DNA of 64,000 nt from Candidula unifasciata. Its lineage: Eukaryota; Mollusca; Gastropoda; Stylommatophora; Geomitridae. Of this stretch, positions 10,421 through 21,093 are shown one piece after another (position 1 is the stretch's first letter; each line of letters begins with the position of its first letter). The notes beneath the pieces were generated by a model. That model worked only from the letters and a program-made list of their open reading frames with translations. It was not told the DNA's origin and made no database searches. The translations under genes and the position numbers were made by a program. Location: positions 55,001 to 119,000 of the forward strand of contig CAJHNH020001587.1 of the NCBI GenBank assembly GCA_905116865.2. Reading direction: 5' to 3'.

Positions 10421-11890
10421 ATCACACGTAATAACACTTCTCGGGTGAGAGTAACGTTGATTTCCCCGCGCCCCGCCCATATACACACTAGCTCACTTCT
10501 GACTGGTAGTTCCTGAACCTGTCACCTTGGCACAAGGTTACGGAGCTCTTCCGCTATGCCGTTAATATCGTGTGTTGTATATTTCAGCACGTCAGCGCGT
10601 TTAACACTCCAAAAAATCATTGAAAAACTTGTCCTAACACAAATCCCCTAGAGAGTGCTGCAACCTATGTCACGGGCATTTTCTTTCTCGAAATGAAAAC
10701 GTGAATGCAAAATGAGACCGAGAGCAAACAACAGAGCGGGACACACCAATAACCTTAAAAAAAGTCGACCAGCCCAACAAACTTGTAAATGAAAAGTGAC
10801 CTACTCTATTGGGGGGGGGGGGGGGAGGGGCGAATAACGTAAACCTAACCAACTTCTAGAGTGCTAAACTGGCGTTAACCAATACAGCGATTGTCCCAAG
10901 TTACCGTTAGGCGCCAAAAGCTGCAGAATCAGAAGTTCGGCTAATGATCCTTGACAATTCCCGCCCAGGTGATGTGATTATCTTTACAGATAGCTTTGTG
11001 TTAAGAGGTAGACGAAGTGCATAGAGGTTCATAGCAAAAGCGAATGTGTAGCACAGCCTGGCATATGATACCAAAACGTCTAGTTTGAGAATTTAGGTGG
11101 AGGTAGTTAGCGTCCTTTGAATTTTGTTTTCATTGCATGCCGGTGTATTGGGGCCGGCAGATAGACTGGCTGGTTCTGCATCACCTGGTGGTAATTTGAT
11201 GTATGACACGCTAGATTTTGTAAGGGCTCTTTGAGAGCAAGTGAACAGTGCGGAGGCACAAACAGATCATTACGCTGTGAGAAAAATGGTGTTGCGGGGA
11301 GCTATCAGGGGATCTGGCCGACGCATAACACTCAATGGAAAGGGCAAGACGGATTTACAAACAGACAGTTACTGGTACTATCATAATTGGAACTCTTCGC
11401 TTGCTACTTACGATGGGGACGGAGTGCTTATAGGAGTGTCCCGGGTACTATGATGTCAATTCTGAATTAAACATTTCATATAGGCGCCAGGAATGGCCTT
11501 TTCACTTAGTTATCATCCTACTGAACGCATTAGCGACACTATGAGTGTTTTATAGCTATATTTGTTAGGCTAGTCAACCATGTTTGTGAAGTTGTGTAAA
11601 TTAAGAGATTACTGACATACTGGATGCATAAATGGCACAAAAAGCGTGTTTCGTGGTTAAATCTGTATTTCACTCCCACAATTTGTTTGGGAAAGTACAA
11701 ATGAAATCATTAGAGATAAGCTCCAAATAACCACTAGTAAATAAAATCAATCTAATGGCATTTTTCTATTGTGTAATTATGACATAGGAAATAGTTTTAA
11801 AGCTTTACTGCCGAATATAGTCCTGATTCTAAGTAAACAATTATCCAGTTCATTTGACATCAGCGAGTGGGTGTTAAGGTAAACAGGTAG
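10421..11890. other. No recognised gene
   Basis: About 1.5 kb in which I recognise no coding family and no repeat shared within the window, apart from a G-run at 10811-10826. Confidence 0.45.
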
Positions 11891-11895
11891 ACAGT

Positions 11896-11904
11896 TTTTT
11901 TTTT

Positions 11905-11935
<31 letters not shown>

Positions 11936-11936
11936 C
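11896..11936. repeat. Poly-T / poly-G tract
   Basis: About 19 T followed by about 20 G, an abrupt purine-pyrimidine junction likely to be length-variable and error-prone in assembly. Confidence 0.95.
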
Positions 11937-12044
11937 AACATATAATACACTCACTGAAGCAAAAATATTTAGGAACATTGTAGGGGGGTACAAATGGGAT
12001 AATAACTATAGCCATTACCCCTGTGTGACTTCCCGGACCTTTTT

Positions 12045-12320
12045 TTTAACAACCACAACAACAACACAGATAAGAGTAACAACAGCAACAAGAACTACAA
12101 AAACAGGAGAAACAACAGAAACAGCATTAACAACGACAGCAACATAAAAGACGAGAGCAATTACAACACATCAATAACAACAACAACAAGACCAAAGAGG
12201 GCAACTTGGAAACACAAAGGATAGGGTTTAACTGAGAAAAGTCCGTGGCAGAAAAAAAAAAGAAGAAAAAGAGGTAATTGCAGCTGTACATGGAGAAAAA
12301 AAAAAACGGTGCATCGACTA
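12045..12320. repeat. Degenerate CAA-rich low-complexity tract
   Basis: Imperfect caacaa/acaaca-type repeats with A-runs. No coding potential beyond low-complexity frames. Confidence 0.75.
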
Positions 12321-12381
12321 AACGAACCATAATACGAGCAGCTATCTTCAAACTTTAAAAATGTTAGTGACTATTAAAAGT

Positions 12382-12552
12382 TAGTTGTGTATCCTTTACA
12401 GGGCGCACTTATTAGTTTGCCTTTGCCCCTTAAGGGTCAGCTTTTTAAACCACTGTCGAAACCAACGCAAGACGTTTCGTTACCAAATTCTCCACAGCTG
12501 GGATCGAACCCAGCACCCCGGCATTGAAAGCGCGCTCGCAACATTCGTGGTT
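12382..12552 (-). mobile_element. SINE A copy, worn
   Basis: Reversed landmarks: agttgtgtatcctttacagg (3' end), actgtcgaaaccaacgcaag, and cagctgggatcgaaccc (B-box). It lacks part of the middle. One of only two minus-strand SINE A copies seen here. Confidence 0.7.
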
Positions 12553-13136
12553 ATGTGATGCTTAAAATGCCTGTCCAATGGGCACTTATCTCCCAGAAGA
12601 TAATACCACTTGCACTATATCTGTAATAGAGATTGATGAAGCGCCATTTTATAAACTAACGCTACTCTATAAACTAGCGCCACTTTATAAACTCGGAATT
12701 TGATATCAATCTCACTCAGTAGCAAGTGCTCTCATGCGATTTCAATCTTAACCTATTTACGCAAGAAAACTATGCTTATATTTCCACATCTGCTGCCACA
12801 AACCTGCTACCGTGTAGTATTTACCTTGAGTGGTGCGGCGTCGATTCTAGATAACCGATCAATCACAGAAAGTTGTACTTTCGTAGGACTAAGGAGAAAA
12901 TATTCTTAATAATGGTAATATTCTCCGTATGAAGTTCGACTGAAGTGAGGACTCCATCACCGTGTGTCACTTCTCCTCGTACTTTCAGACAAGCGTACTT
13001 CCTGAATATCTCTTGGTTTTATTTTCTCAGTTGATGAGCTGTCATTCTGCGGAGCTTCGTTTTAACTAAATTTACAGTGCATTTAACTTTAAAGAACGCT
13101 AGACCACCCCTGCAGCCATATTTCTCAATGGTATTT
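12553..13136. other. No recognised gene
   Basis: Three near-repeats of actctataaactagcgcc-type sequence at about 12640-12693; otherwise unremarkable. Confidence 0.45.
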
Positions 13137-13378
13137 GAGATGGGTCGGCTCTGAGGCTAAGTCGATGCGAACGCTTCATAATGCCGGGATGCCGTGTTCG
13201 ATCCCAGCTGCGGGCCGTGCGCCTTGTGTTGGTTTCGACAGTGGTATCAAGAAAGCCGACCATCTAGAACGCAGTGGCAAACTACTGGACGTAAATGTGC
13301 CTAGAAAAACCAAACAACAGCCAGGGACTGTTGGGGTTGATTCTGCAACGTACTGTAAAGGATACGCAACTAACCTTA
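13137..13378 (+). mobile_element. SINE A copy
   Basis: SINE A landmarks in order: gtcggctctgaggctaag, aatgccgggatgcc, gttcgatcccagctgcgg (B-box), ttggtttcgacagtgg, caaactactggacgtaaat and ctgtaaaggatacgcaac. The frame MRWVGSEAKSMRTLHNAGM over it is an artefact. Flanks tttgagatg and ttttagatg may be a worn target-site duplication. Confidence 0.8.
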
Positions 13379-13461
13379 TTTTAGATGAACATTTTCTGTT
13401 AAATTTTTGTTGGATAAAACAAAATTTGCCCCAGTCAAACGAGGGCGCTTCTATGCAAACG

Positions 13462-13600
13462 TTAAAAATATGATAGAAATTACAGTTACTGTGTCATTGT
13501 CTTGTAACCAGTCCATATTGTTGTTAAGGATGTCAAGAGTGTTAAGAATATGAGATAACGGAATAGACAACACTGTAACGTCATAATGACAGTTTAAGGA
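13462..13600 (+). repeat. Interspersed repeat H, copy 1
   Basis: atgatagaaattacagt, cattgtcttgtaacc and gacgtcat-type blocks match 37950-38085 in the same order and orientation. Unknown family. Confidence 0.6.
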
Positions 13601-13984
13601 CTGAAGCCTCATTTTTGACATGCCCCAGACAGTGCATCTTCTGCTATGCGTTCTTTTTATTGAATGAAGGCCTAATATGGTAATGCAAACCTGAGTCCAG
13701 TAATCGGTTGTTTTTCTTTGGAAGGTCTTGAAAGGCTGCAATCGTCTCTTAGCTCACTACTCGACGTGCATGATCTGGTCGTGAACAGTCTGTCGTAGAA
13801 GTCACGTCGTTTGGAGACAACAGTCCATGTTCTTTTGTGGCGTCTGAAAACAGAAACACTTGATTATATTTTCACCGCAGGAAAGCTAAACACAACACAA
13901 AAGGTGACTGGACAGCTCACCGGAACTTCTGCTGTATTAGGAACGTCTCATCGACTACATGTCACTTCCATTTACGTCACTAGG
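13601..13984. other. No recognised gene
   Basis: No match to other repeats here; nothing recognised. Confidence 0.45.
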
Positions 13985-14135
13985 AAAGCTGTAGTGCCTT
14001 TACGCATAGGGCATATGGGAAGAATTCCCATATTTTTATAGACCAAGCAGCTTTAGTTGGGTAATGTAGTCAGCATTACGCATGCCATCTCTACTTTCCC
14101 AGGACGTACATCCTGGATAAATCATCAGCCTTAGA
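13985..14135 (-). mobile_element. SINE G fragment
   Basis: Reversed SINE G body: cctttacgcatagggcat, atgggaagaattcccat, tatttttatagaccaa, gtaatgtagtcagcatt and ccaggacgtacatcctgg. The tRNA-like head is missing. Confidence 0.7.
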
Positions 14136-14324
14136 AATCATGCAGCGTACCTACCAAACAAATGTAAGAATGTTAACCGATGCAGGGTACTGTTCCTCGT
14201 AAATGCAGTCGATTCAGTGGTTCTGGCAGCTGGGAATAATGCAAAAACAAAATAATGTTAACGTCCTCCGACGGGTCTGATCATGCAATCTTCTGTGTAG
14301 GTTCTTTTAATCTCTCTGGTCCTT

Positions 14325-14902
14325 AGAAGAAGAAGAAGAAGAAGAAGAAGAAGAAGAAGAAGAAGAAGAAGAAGAAGAAGAAGAAGAAGAAGAAGAAGAA
14401 GAAGAAGAAGAAGAAGAAGAAGAAGAAGAAGAAGAAGAAGACGAAGAAGACGAAGAAGAAGAAGAAGAAGAAGAAGAAGAAGAAGAATGAAGAGGAGGAG
14501 GAGGAGAAAAGGAAGAAAAAAGAATAAGAAGAAGACGAAGAAGTAGAAGAAGAAGAAGAAGAAGAAGAAGAAGAAGAAGAAGAAAAGAAGAAGAAGAAGA
14601 AGAAGAAGAAGAAGAAGAAGAAGAGAAGAAGAAGAGAAGAAGAAGAAGAAGAAGTAGAAGAAGGAGAAGGAGAAGAAGAAGAAGAAGAAGAAGAAGAGGA
14701 AAAAGAAGAAGAAGAAAAAAAAAAGAAGAAGAAGATGGAAGGAGAGATAGGAGGCGAAGAAGAAGAAGAAGAAGCAGAAGACAAAGATGGAGGGGGAGGC
14801 GAAGAAGAAGAAGAAGAAGAAGAAGAAGAAGAAGAAGATGGAGGGAGGGTGAGGAGGCGAAGAAGAAGAAGAAGAAGAAAAACGAGAAGAAAAGAAAGAA
14901 GA
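14325..14902. repeat. (GAA)n microsatellite with GAG/GGA interruptions
   Basis: About 580 bp, nearly all purine on the plus strand, pure at the left and increasingly interrupted to the right. Open frames on both strands (206-214 codons of S/F/L) are artefacts. No SINE B copy was found at either edge. Confidence 0.95.
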
Positions 14903-15235
14903 TCAATTGGTGGTAACAAAAGTTCACGTGAACTGACGCCAGACAAATGTATTGAATGATAAATCAAATGCTGTTACGAACACCTCTCCGGGACTTCCTG
15001 TTTGAACAAACATTCACCACTCACTTCTCTAGACATAATATAGCCGAGCATGTTCATGTACACAAATCTCTAAATAGCATGTGGTTCTGGTCTGTAAAGT
15101 CTATGAATATAGAGAGCTAGCACTGAAGTCTGCATTGCCCGAAGGTTCACGGATATGGCTATGGATGTATTATATTTTAGTGCAGAACAGTAAAGCGGCC
15201 TTGCAAGGTCTGCCTTCGTTTATGAAGCACTTCAG
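14903..15235. other. No recognised gene
   Basis: Nothing recognised until the truncated SINE A at 15236. Confidence 0.45.
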
Positions 15236-15345
15236 ACAGCAGTGGCAAACTACTGAACGTAACATTTGCCAAGTAAAACCACAACAGCCAAAAAATGCTA
15301 GTTTTGATTCTGCAGATTCCTATAAAAAATACGTGACTAATTTTC
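15236..15345 (+). mobile_element. SINE A 3' fragment
   Basis: cagtggcaaactactgaac and accacaacagccaaaaaatgc match the 3' half of SINE A, but the head is missing. It lies just before a full-length copy. Confidence 0.65.
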
Positions 15346-15362
15346 TTGTGCAGTTGGGTACC

Positions 15363-15595
15363 GTCGGCTCTGTGGCTAAGTCGATGCGAACGCTTCGTAA
15401 TGCCGGGATGCCGGGTTCGATCCCAGCTGCCGGCCATGCGCCTTGCGTTGGTTTCGACAGTAGTATCAAGAAAGCCGACCGTCCAGACAGCAATGGCAAA
15501 TTACTGGACGTAAATTTGTCTAGAAAAACAACACAACGGCCAGGAGCTGTTGGGGTTGGTTCTGCAACGTCCTGTAAAGGATACGCAACCAACCT
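15363..15595 (+). mobile_element. SINE A, full length, 11-bp target-site duplication
   Basis: Complete SINE A from gtcggctctgtggct to the gatacgcaac end. agttgggtacc is present at 15352-15362 and 15596-15606, an 11-bp target-site duplication. The flanking sequence is SINE G body, so this SINE A landed inside a SINE G. Confidence 0.9.
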
Positions 15596-15712
15596 AGTTG
15601 GGTACCAGGTGAAGTAAAGGCGGACAGCATGTAGTTGACCCATCAGGTTCTGATTTATTTACAAAAGAGTGGTAGTCTAACATCATGTGCCTGATGCGCC
15701 ACAGGCGTCAAA
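15596..15712 (+). mobile_element. SINE G fragment interrupted by SINE A
   Basis: gttgggtaccaggtgaagt, aaggcggacagc and cctgatgcgccacaggcg are SINE G body motifs continuing across the SINE A insertion. Worn. Confidence 0.65.
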
Positions 15713-15789
15713 AGGCTCCTTTGTTACCCCCTCCCCACCCAGTTTCCAGTACTCTTTAGTTTTACTACAGACGTAATTCTTCTTCCTTG

Positions 15790-16066
15790 TTCCTCTTTTT
15801 GTTTATCAGCTGTCAACTGGCAGAAAGTCCTGGCTGTTCACCCACTTCTGGACTGCAGTCCTGTTTCTTAACCGGAGTTTTGCGCGTGCATCCGTTTGTT
15901 AGATCTCACTCATCTGTGTGCAGACTGTTGGTTCCTTGCCTCTCAGGCAGATGAATTCCGACTTTGAACAAAGCTCCCAATTAGTCGACTTTTACCACAT
16001 GCTTTTGTGTAGACAGTGGGTCTATTCTTGTTTTTCCTATTATAGAGCCCCGGAACCCACACGTAA
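15790..16066 (-). mobile_element. SINE B copy (duplication unit 1)
   Basis: Reversed SINE B from the TTC-rich tail and ctgtcaactggcagaaag to tagagccccggaacccac. Close to the copy at 16965-17226 because both lie in the duplication. Confidence 0.8.
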
Positions 16067-16281
16067 TTGAATATATCATTGTATTTCGGTGTTTTCCTAA
16101 TTACTAAAGCCGTTCGCTTTTCTGTTTCTAGGTCGCCTGATTTTTTTTTTCCTGTCTCCCTTTTGTTTTGCCATTTTGTTTTCGCGGTCGCTACTTGTTT
16201 TTCTTCATTTGACCGCCTCCTTGTTGTTCCCATTTTTTTCTTCTTTATCTTGGTCAGTTATTATACACTTGTCTTACAAGT

Positions 16282-16636
16282 GGTCTCGAGGCATGGTGTC
16301 CTCTTCGAGTGCTAGAGGTTCCTGGTTCCATCCCCGGTAAGGGCTGGGATTTGTTCACGAGGATTTGGACTTCTAGTAATTCCCCCTGGTCTCTGGGTAG
16401 TGAGATCGGACGCCCGTGTGCATTGTTGCGCGCGTAAAAAATCCCTTGGCAGTTGAAAATTGAAAAGTGTAGCCTAACAACGCTGACCGGGAAAAAATTG
16501 TATGTTATAAATCTACCCAAAGTATTTCAGGATCCTCGCCGGTGCTACAGAGCTTGTGCACTGTTCTGAGCTTCGTCAGACTCGGGCTTGAGTTAGAAGA
16601 AGAACGGAGCATGTTACCCGCGTGCCACGATGATGA
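16282..16636 (+). mobile_element. SINE C copy
   Basis: tRNA-like head ggtctcgaggcatgg...ggttcctggttccatcccc, body with ggacttctagtaattcccc, and tail cgtgccacgatgatgatc. Its ATG-type tail resembles the tails of the LINEs here. Confidence 0.75.
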
Positions 16637-16855
16637 TCTGTTCCTTAAACCTCAGACCTTTTAACAAGCGGCTAACAGAGACGGGTGTGCGGGTTTTGAG
16701 TGGCTGTGTTTCCATCGATACACCTCCACGACCCTCGCAGGTCAAGTGTCATGTTATATTTAGGTACAATGGCCTTGTCTTTGAAACATCGTCATTGTCC
16801 TGTTGTGCCATTCGTTTATACGTCACACAGGGCTTGATAGAGAGCTCCTTTATTA

Positions 16856-16884
16856 CCCCCCCCCCCCCAACCCCCCCCCCCCGC
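16856..16884. repeat. Poly-C tract
   Basis: C-runs broken by a few A at the left border of duplication unit 2. Confidence 0.9.
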
Positions 16885-16964
16885 CTTCCTTTCCCATACA
16901 CATTGTCCAGTACTCTTCGGTTTTACTACAGACGTAATTCTTCTTCCTTGTTCCTCTTTTTGTT

Positions 16965-17226
16965 TATCAGCTGTCAACTGGCAGAAAGTCCTGGTTGTTC
17001 ACTCACTTCTGGACTGCAGTCCTGTTTCTTAGCCAGAGTTTTGCGTGTGCATCCGTTTATATATCTCAATCTTCTGTGTGCAGACTTTTGGTTCCTTGCC
17101 TGTCAGGCAGATGCATTCCGACTTTGAAGAAAGCTCCCATTTAGTCGACTTTTACCACATGCTTTTGTGTAGACAGTGGGTCTATTCTTGTTTTCCCTAT
17201 TATAGAGCCCCGGAACCCACACGTAA
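16965..17226 (-). mobile_element. SINE B copy (duplication unit 2)
   Basis: Reversed SINE B with gtgcagacttttggttcc, cattccgactttgaag and tagagccccggaacccac. Sister of the copy at 15790-16066. Confidence 0.8.
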
Positions 17227-17441
17227 TTGAATATGTCATTGTATTTCGTTGTTTTCCGAATTACTATAGCCGTTCGCTTTTCTGTTTCTAGGTCGCCTGC
17301 TTTTGTCCCTTTTGTTATGCCAGCTTTTTTTTCTCGGTCGCTACTTGTTTTTCGTCATTGACATCCTCCTTGTTGTTCCCATTCTGACCTATTTTGTTTT
17401 CTTTTTCTTGGTCAGTTATTATACACTTGTCTAACAAGCGG

Positions 17442-17679
17442 GTCGGCTCTGTGGCTAAGTCGATACGAACGCTTCGCTTCGTAATGCCGGGATACCAGGT
17501 TCGATCCCAGCTGCGGGCAATGCGCCTTGCATTGGTTTCGACAGTGGTATCAAGAAAACCGACCGTCCAGAAACAATGGCAAACTACTGGATGTAAATTG
17601 CCTAGAGAAACCACACAACTGCCAAGGGATGTTAGGGTTGGTTCTGCAACGTCCTGTAAAGGATACGCAACTAACTTAA
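17442..17679 (+). mobile_element. SINE A, full length, 11-bp target-site duplication
   Basis: Complete element flanked by ctaacaagcgg at 17431-17441 and 17680-17690. The paralogous empty site is at 16271-16283 (gtcttacaagtgg). The insertion is therefore younger than the duplication. Confidence 0.92.
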
Positions 17680-17703
17680 CTAACAAGCGGATGGGGGCTA
17701 CGT

Positions 17704-18028
17704 GGTCTCGAGGCATGTGTCCGCTTCGAGTGCTAGAGGTTCCTGGTTCCATCTCCGGTAAGGGCTGAGATTTTTTCACGTGGAGTTGGACTTCTTGTAA
17801 TTTCCCCTGGTCTCTTGGTAGTAAGACAGGAACGTCCGTGTGTATTGTTGCGCACGTAAATAGTCCCTTGCCAGTTGGAAATCGATAAGAGTAGCCTAAC
17901 GGCGCTGTCTGGGCGAAAAAATGTGGAGTTAAAAATCTATCAGAAGTATTTTAGGATCCTCGCCGGTGCTACAGAGCCTATGCACTGTGCAGACTCAGAC
18001 TTGAGTTAGAAGAAGAACGAAGCACGTA
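17704..18028 (+). mobile_element. SINE C copy
   Basis: Head ggtctcgaggcatgtg...gttcctggttccat, same body as 16282-16636. It ends near agaagaagaacgaagcacg. Confidence 0.75.
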
Positions 18029-18030
18029 TA

Positions 18031-18974
18031 GGTTACTTTCCGTATGCCGGAGATGCTATAGGCGAACTAGTTTAGAACATGAAAATAACAAATATGTCAG
18101 AGACAATTTAAATAAATTCGCTGAAAATCAGTAGCCTTTTTTGTTAGTGGCAAATAGCCGCAAGCTAGTGCGGTTCGGGCATTGGGTGGGGGTTAAGACG
18201 GCGGTAGAAGATGAAGGGACCAAATGGTGCCAAAGAAGACCATAGAATGATAACATCAAGAAAGGGACGTGACTAAATTAGTATATATTAGTTCTGCTAG
18301 CGAAAGGCAGAGAATAATAAGCAGAACTCCACAGCAGGGGGTCGACCGATCATCAATAGAACGATCAGTCGTCGACGACTGTTTCGGCGCGTCACCATTC
18401 CTGTGCAATCTCGGAAGGTGGGCCGACCTGGGTCATGACACCCAGGCCTCGATCTTCACCTGCTGCACTTTACCGAACGTTCTCGGACAGGGACAAGACG
18501 ATATGGTGATTTGTAACAGGTGTTGTGAGAATTATTGATTTGTCGCTGCGGTAGCTAATTAGATCAGAAGAAGAAGACCACGGTGACTAGTTCGGTTGGT
18601 TCATCGGACAGGTGTTAGACTTGTCATCGAGACTCTGGCAGTCGACAGAGGGACATTGGCAGACATTTCGGACACTTTGGCTTTTTAAGGGATAAGTTGT
18701 TCTTTTCCACTAGAGACTCGGGCCAGTCTACCGGGGCCCATCCCTCACGACGTTCCGTTGCGTCCAGAGCCAGCTTGAAGCTCTTTCAGCAGCTTCGCAC
18801 AGTTGCTTTAGTGATATCGGGTTTTGTTTGCTAGTGCTTCCATCGATACCCCTCCACGACCCTAACGAGTCAAGGATATTGTTATGGAATTCATCTGGCC
18901 CTTTCCCTGTCTAAACAAAGTTCATCCTATGGTTTCATTTAGACGTCCTTGTTTCGTGAATCGGTTATCTCCTA
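18031..18974. other. No recognised gene
   Basis: A block near 18838-18885 (cttccatcgataccc, ctccacgaccc) also occurs at 16708-16745, so an unclassified interspersed repeat is present. The 89-codon frame at 18269-18538 has no motif I recognise. Confidence 0.45.
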
Positions 18975-19268
18975 TGTAAGTAAGTAAATAAGTAAATAAA
19001 AATGAAAGATCACTTTTCACGCCTTTAGGCGCATCGGGCATACGGGAAGAGCAACTGTATTTTTATAGACCAATCGGTACTAAGTGGTAATGTGGTCAGC
19101 ATTGCGCCGTCTTTACTTCCTCGGGACATACATCCTGGTACCCATTTTAGGCTGGGTCGGTCTGCGACGCTCCATACCACAATAAAAATTCACGCAGCCA
19201 GCTGTGGGTTTAGATCGCGGTACATTGGAGTTACTGGTCGGACTCGCAACGCCTAAGCCGCGGACGCC
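18975..19268 (-). mobile_element. SINE G, near full length
   Basis: On the minus strand: tRNA-like head ggcgtccgcggcttaggcg, B-box region, body ggtacccattttaggctggg (reversed), ending in a (TTAC)n-like tail seen on the plus strand as gtaagtaagtaaataagt. It gives the best view of the SINE G tail. Confidence 0.8.
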
Positions 19269-19585
19269 ACCTCCTATGTAAGTGCATGTTTGATGATTTT
19301 CTGTTTGCGAAACATACCCTGCAGTAAATTGTGCAGTCTGTTGTATGTCTTCTTTGTTGACACTTTAGTCCTGCCGGCTCATCGACGAACTGCGTGGCCC
19401 TCCAAACGGCGGTTGTTTATTGATTTCAGTCGGACTGTCGTATTATTTTCCTCACGCCCTATCTGGGCACTTTCAATAACGTCTCCCGGTGTTTCTCTCC
19501 GTGACTGGGACAATGAATCCACTGAAACCACAAACAATTTGAGACGAGAAAGTAGCAAGTAGACCCAACAACCCAGTACATTAAA
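19269..19585. other. No recognised gene
   Basis: An open frame of about 90 codons on each strand; neither resembles a known protein. Confidence 0.4.
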
Positions 19586-20480
19586 CAAGGTCCGACAATT
19601 AAGTAAGGAGACTGATTTTATTATGGCCAAGACAAAAATGCCATCTGTGAAGCAAAGCATGGTATTTAAAGGGGCAACATTCATCTGTGATCTGGCGACT
19701 TTTCATTGCCGGTCGACCAGCAGACCAAAAAAAAAAAAAAGCCGTCATTTTGTTGACCTAGTAAGAGGTGTATTGTTACGAAATCAGCACGGAACAAAAA
19801 GCTAACATTAAATACTGTTTAAAACTTAGAAAAAGCGCCATTGAAACAGTTAAATTGATGCAACAAGTTTATGGGGATAATTGTTTATCTCGTGCATAAA
19901 TTTTCAGGTGGAATTCACGATTCAAAAGTGGTGTGGAAATGATTACTAATGCACCTAGACCTGGACGCCAGATTTCTGTTCGTAGATGATGAACTCATTG
20001 CAAAAGTCAGATAACGGAAACAAGAAGATCATTGTTTTACTGTGAGGATGATAGCAGATGAATCTGGTGTTAATAGAGAGACCATTAATAACATTTTAGT
20101 GCAAGAATTTTGCAAGAAAAGAGGAGTTGCTTGCCGATTTGTACCACATTCGTTGTCTGATGACCAAAAACATCAGCGGGTTGAGTACCCAAAAGACATC
20201 ATCTAAACAATAATTTTTTGGCCTGAATGTGTTCTCAGCCTTCCACCCTATTCCCCAGATTTGTCTCCCTGTGATTATTTTCTATTCTCAGAATTAAAGT
20301 TACGATTGAAAGGACGCTTCTTTAACGATATTGATGACATCTAAAGGGCCGTAACACCGACTTTAAGGGCCATAACAACAGAAGCACTACAGAGGTCGTC
20401 CCAGTGTTTGTTAGATAGTGCCACTTGCTGCATCAATTGCACAAGAGGCATACTTTGAATAAAATACAGATTATATCTTC
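19586..20480 (+). pseudogene. mariner transposon, inactivated
   Basis: The left end has an inverted-repeat-like motif (aaggtccgacaattaagtaa, 19586-19606). The plus strand then encodes a broken mariner transposase. The N-terminal helix-turn-helix pieces are CLKLRKSAIETVKLMQQVYG, RPGRQISVR and DESGVNRETINNIL; then RFVPHSLSDDQKHQRVEYPK; then PPYSPDLSPCDYFLF near the third catalytic aspartate and LKGRFFNDIDDI. The central part holding the first two catalytic aspartates is deleted (near 20205-20235), and there are several stops and shifts. The right inverted repeat is not recognisable. Confidence 0.88.
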
Positions 20481-20521
20481 AGTTGTTGATTTTTTACATT
20501 TTTATTGGCGAAACTTGTATT

Positions 20522-20700
20522 CTTCTTCTACTTCTTCTTTGCGTTCGGTTTCGTATGCTCAGATAAGACCATCAGGCGGGTTGCCTCTATAACCTCGCAT
20601 ATCAGTAACAAGTCCTTCATCGTTCCCTATAGCTTGCTCTGCACACTTTGCTTTTGAGGCCAGATGTCTTTTTGAGTACATAATATAACAATAATGTTAT
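20522..20700. repeat. TTC-tailed unclassified fragment
   Basis: attcttcttctacttcttc followed by tttgcgttcggtttcg resembles the reversed end of a GAA-tailed retroposon. The rest matches nothing else here with confidence. Confidence 0.35.
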
Positions 20701-21093
20701 GTTGAGATAGCATGGGGTCGGAAAATACCAAGACTTAACAACACCGGTACAAAATAGAACACGTAGTAGTATGTTGAGATTTTATGGCAGTAATTATAAT
20801 TTTGATATCTCGCGATGCTTAGTAACTTACTATTCTTTGCTTAAAAAAAATAAAAATAATGGTATGTTGAATCTCGCATGGAGTTGGGTGTACTGTGTCG
20901 ACTGTACAACGCTAGTCTACCGTGCAACAACGATGATATGTTGTGTGTGACGTTCAACCCCACAAGGATCGCACAACTAGCAATAAATGCCAGTGACACA
21001 AAATACCCCCTTTCTGGTGAGAATCACCTGCGTTCTACCAGGAAGTCTAACGGGCAGGTTGCACAAAACCAGTCTGCAATAAAATTATAATGA
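20701..21093. other. No recognised gene
   Basis: AT-rich sequence; the 70-codon frame at 20878-21090 has no recognisable motif. Confidence 0.45.

Larger units (their letters stand above)
15735..16636 (+). repeat. Duplication unit 1 of a ~0.9-1.1-kb direct duplication
   Basis: Shares, collinearly with 16890-18028, a block of TTC-rich tail, reversed SINE B, about 200 bp of unique T-rich sequence (aagccgttcgcttttctg, ggtcgctacttgtttttc, tcagttattatacacttg) and SINE C. This copy lacks the SINE A insertion found in unit 2, so it serves as the empty site. Confidence 0.85.
16890..18028 (+). repeat. Duplication unit 2, carrying a SINE A insertion
   Basis: Collinear with 15735-16636 apart from a 238-bp SINE A at 17442-17679 and its 11-bp duplication. 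Contains SINE B (minus) and SINE C (plus) like unit 1. Confidence 0.85.

Noticed and set aside
14307..14967. Serine/phenylalanine/leucine frames of over 200 codons
   Set aside because: GAA/TTC microsatellite in three frames.
15081..15617. 178-codon frame with MRTLRNAGMPGSIPAAGHAP
   Set aside because: Read-through of two SINE A copies; the same peptide appears wherever SINE A is translated.
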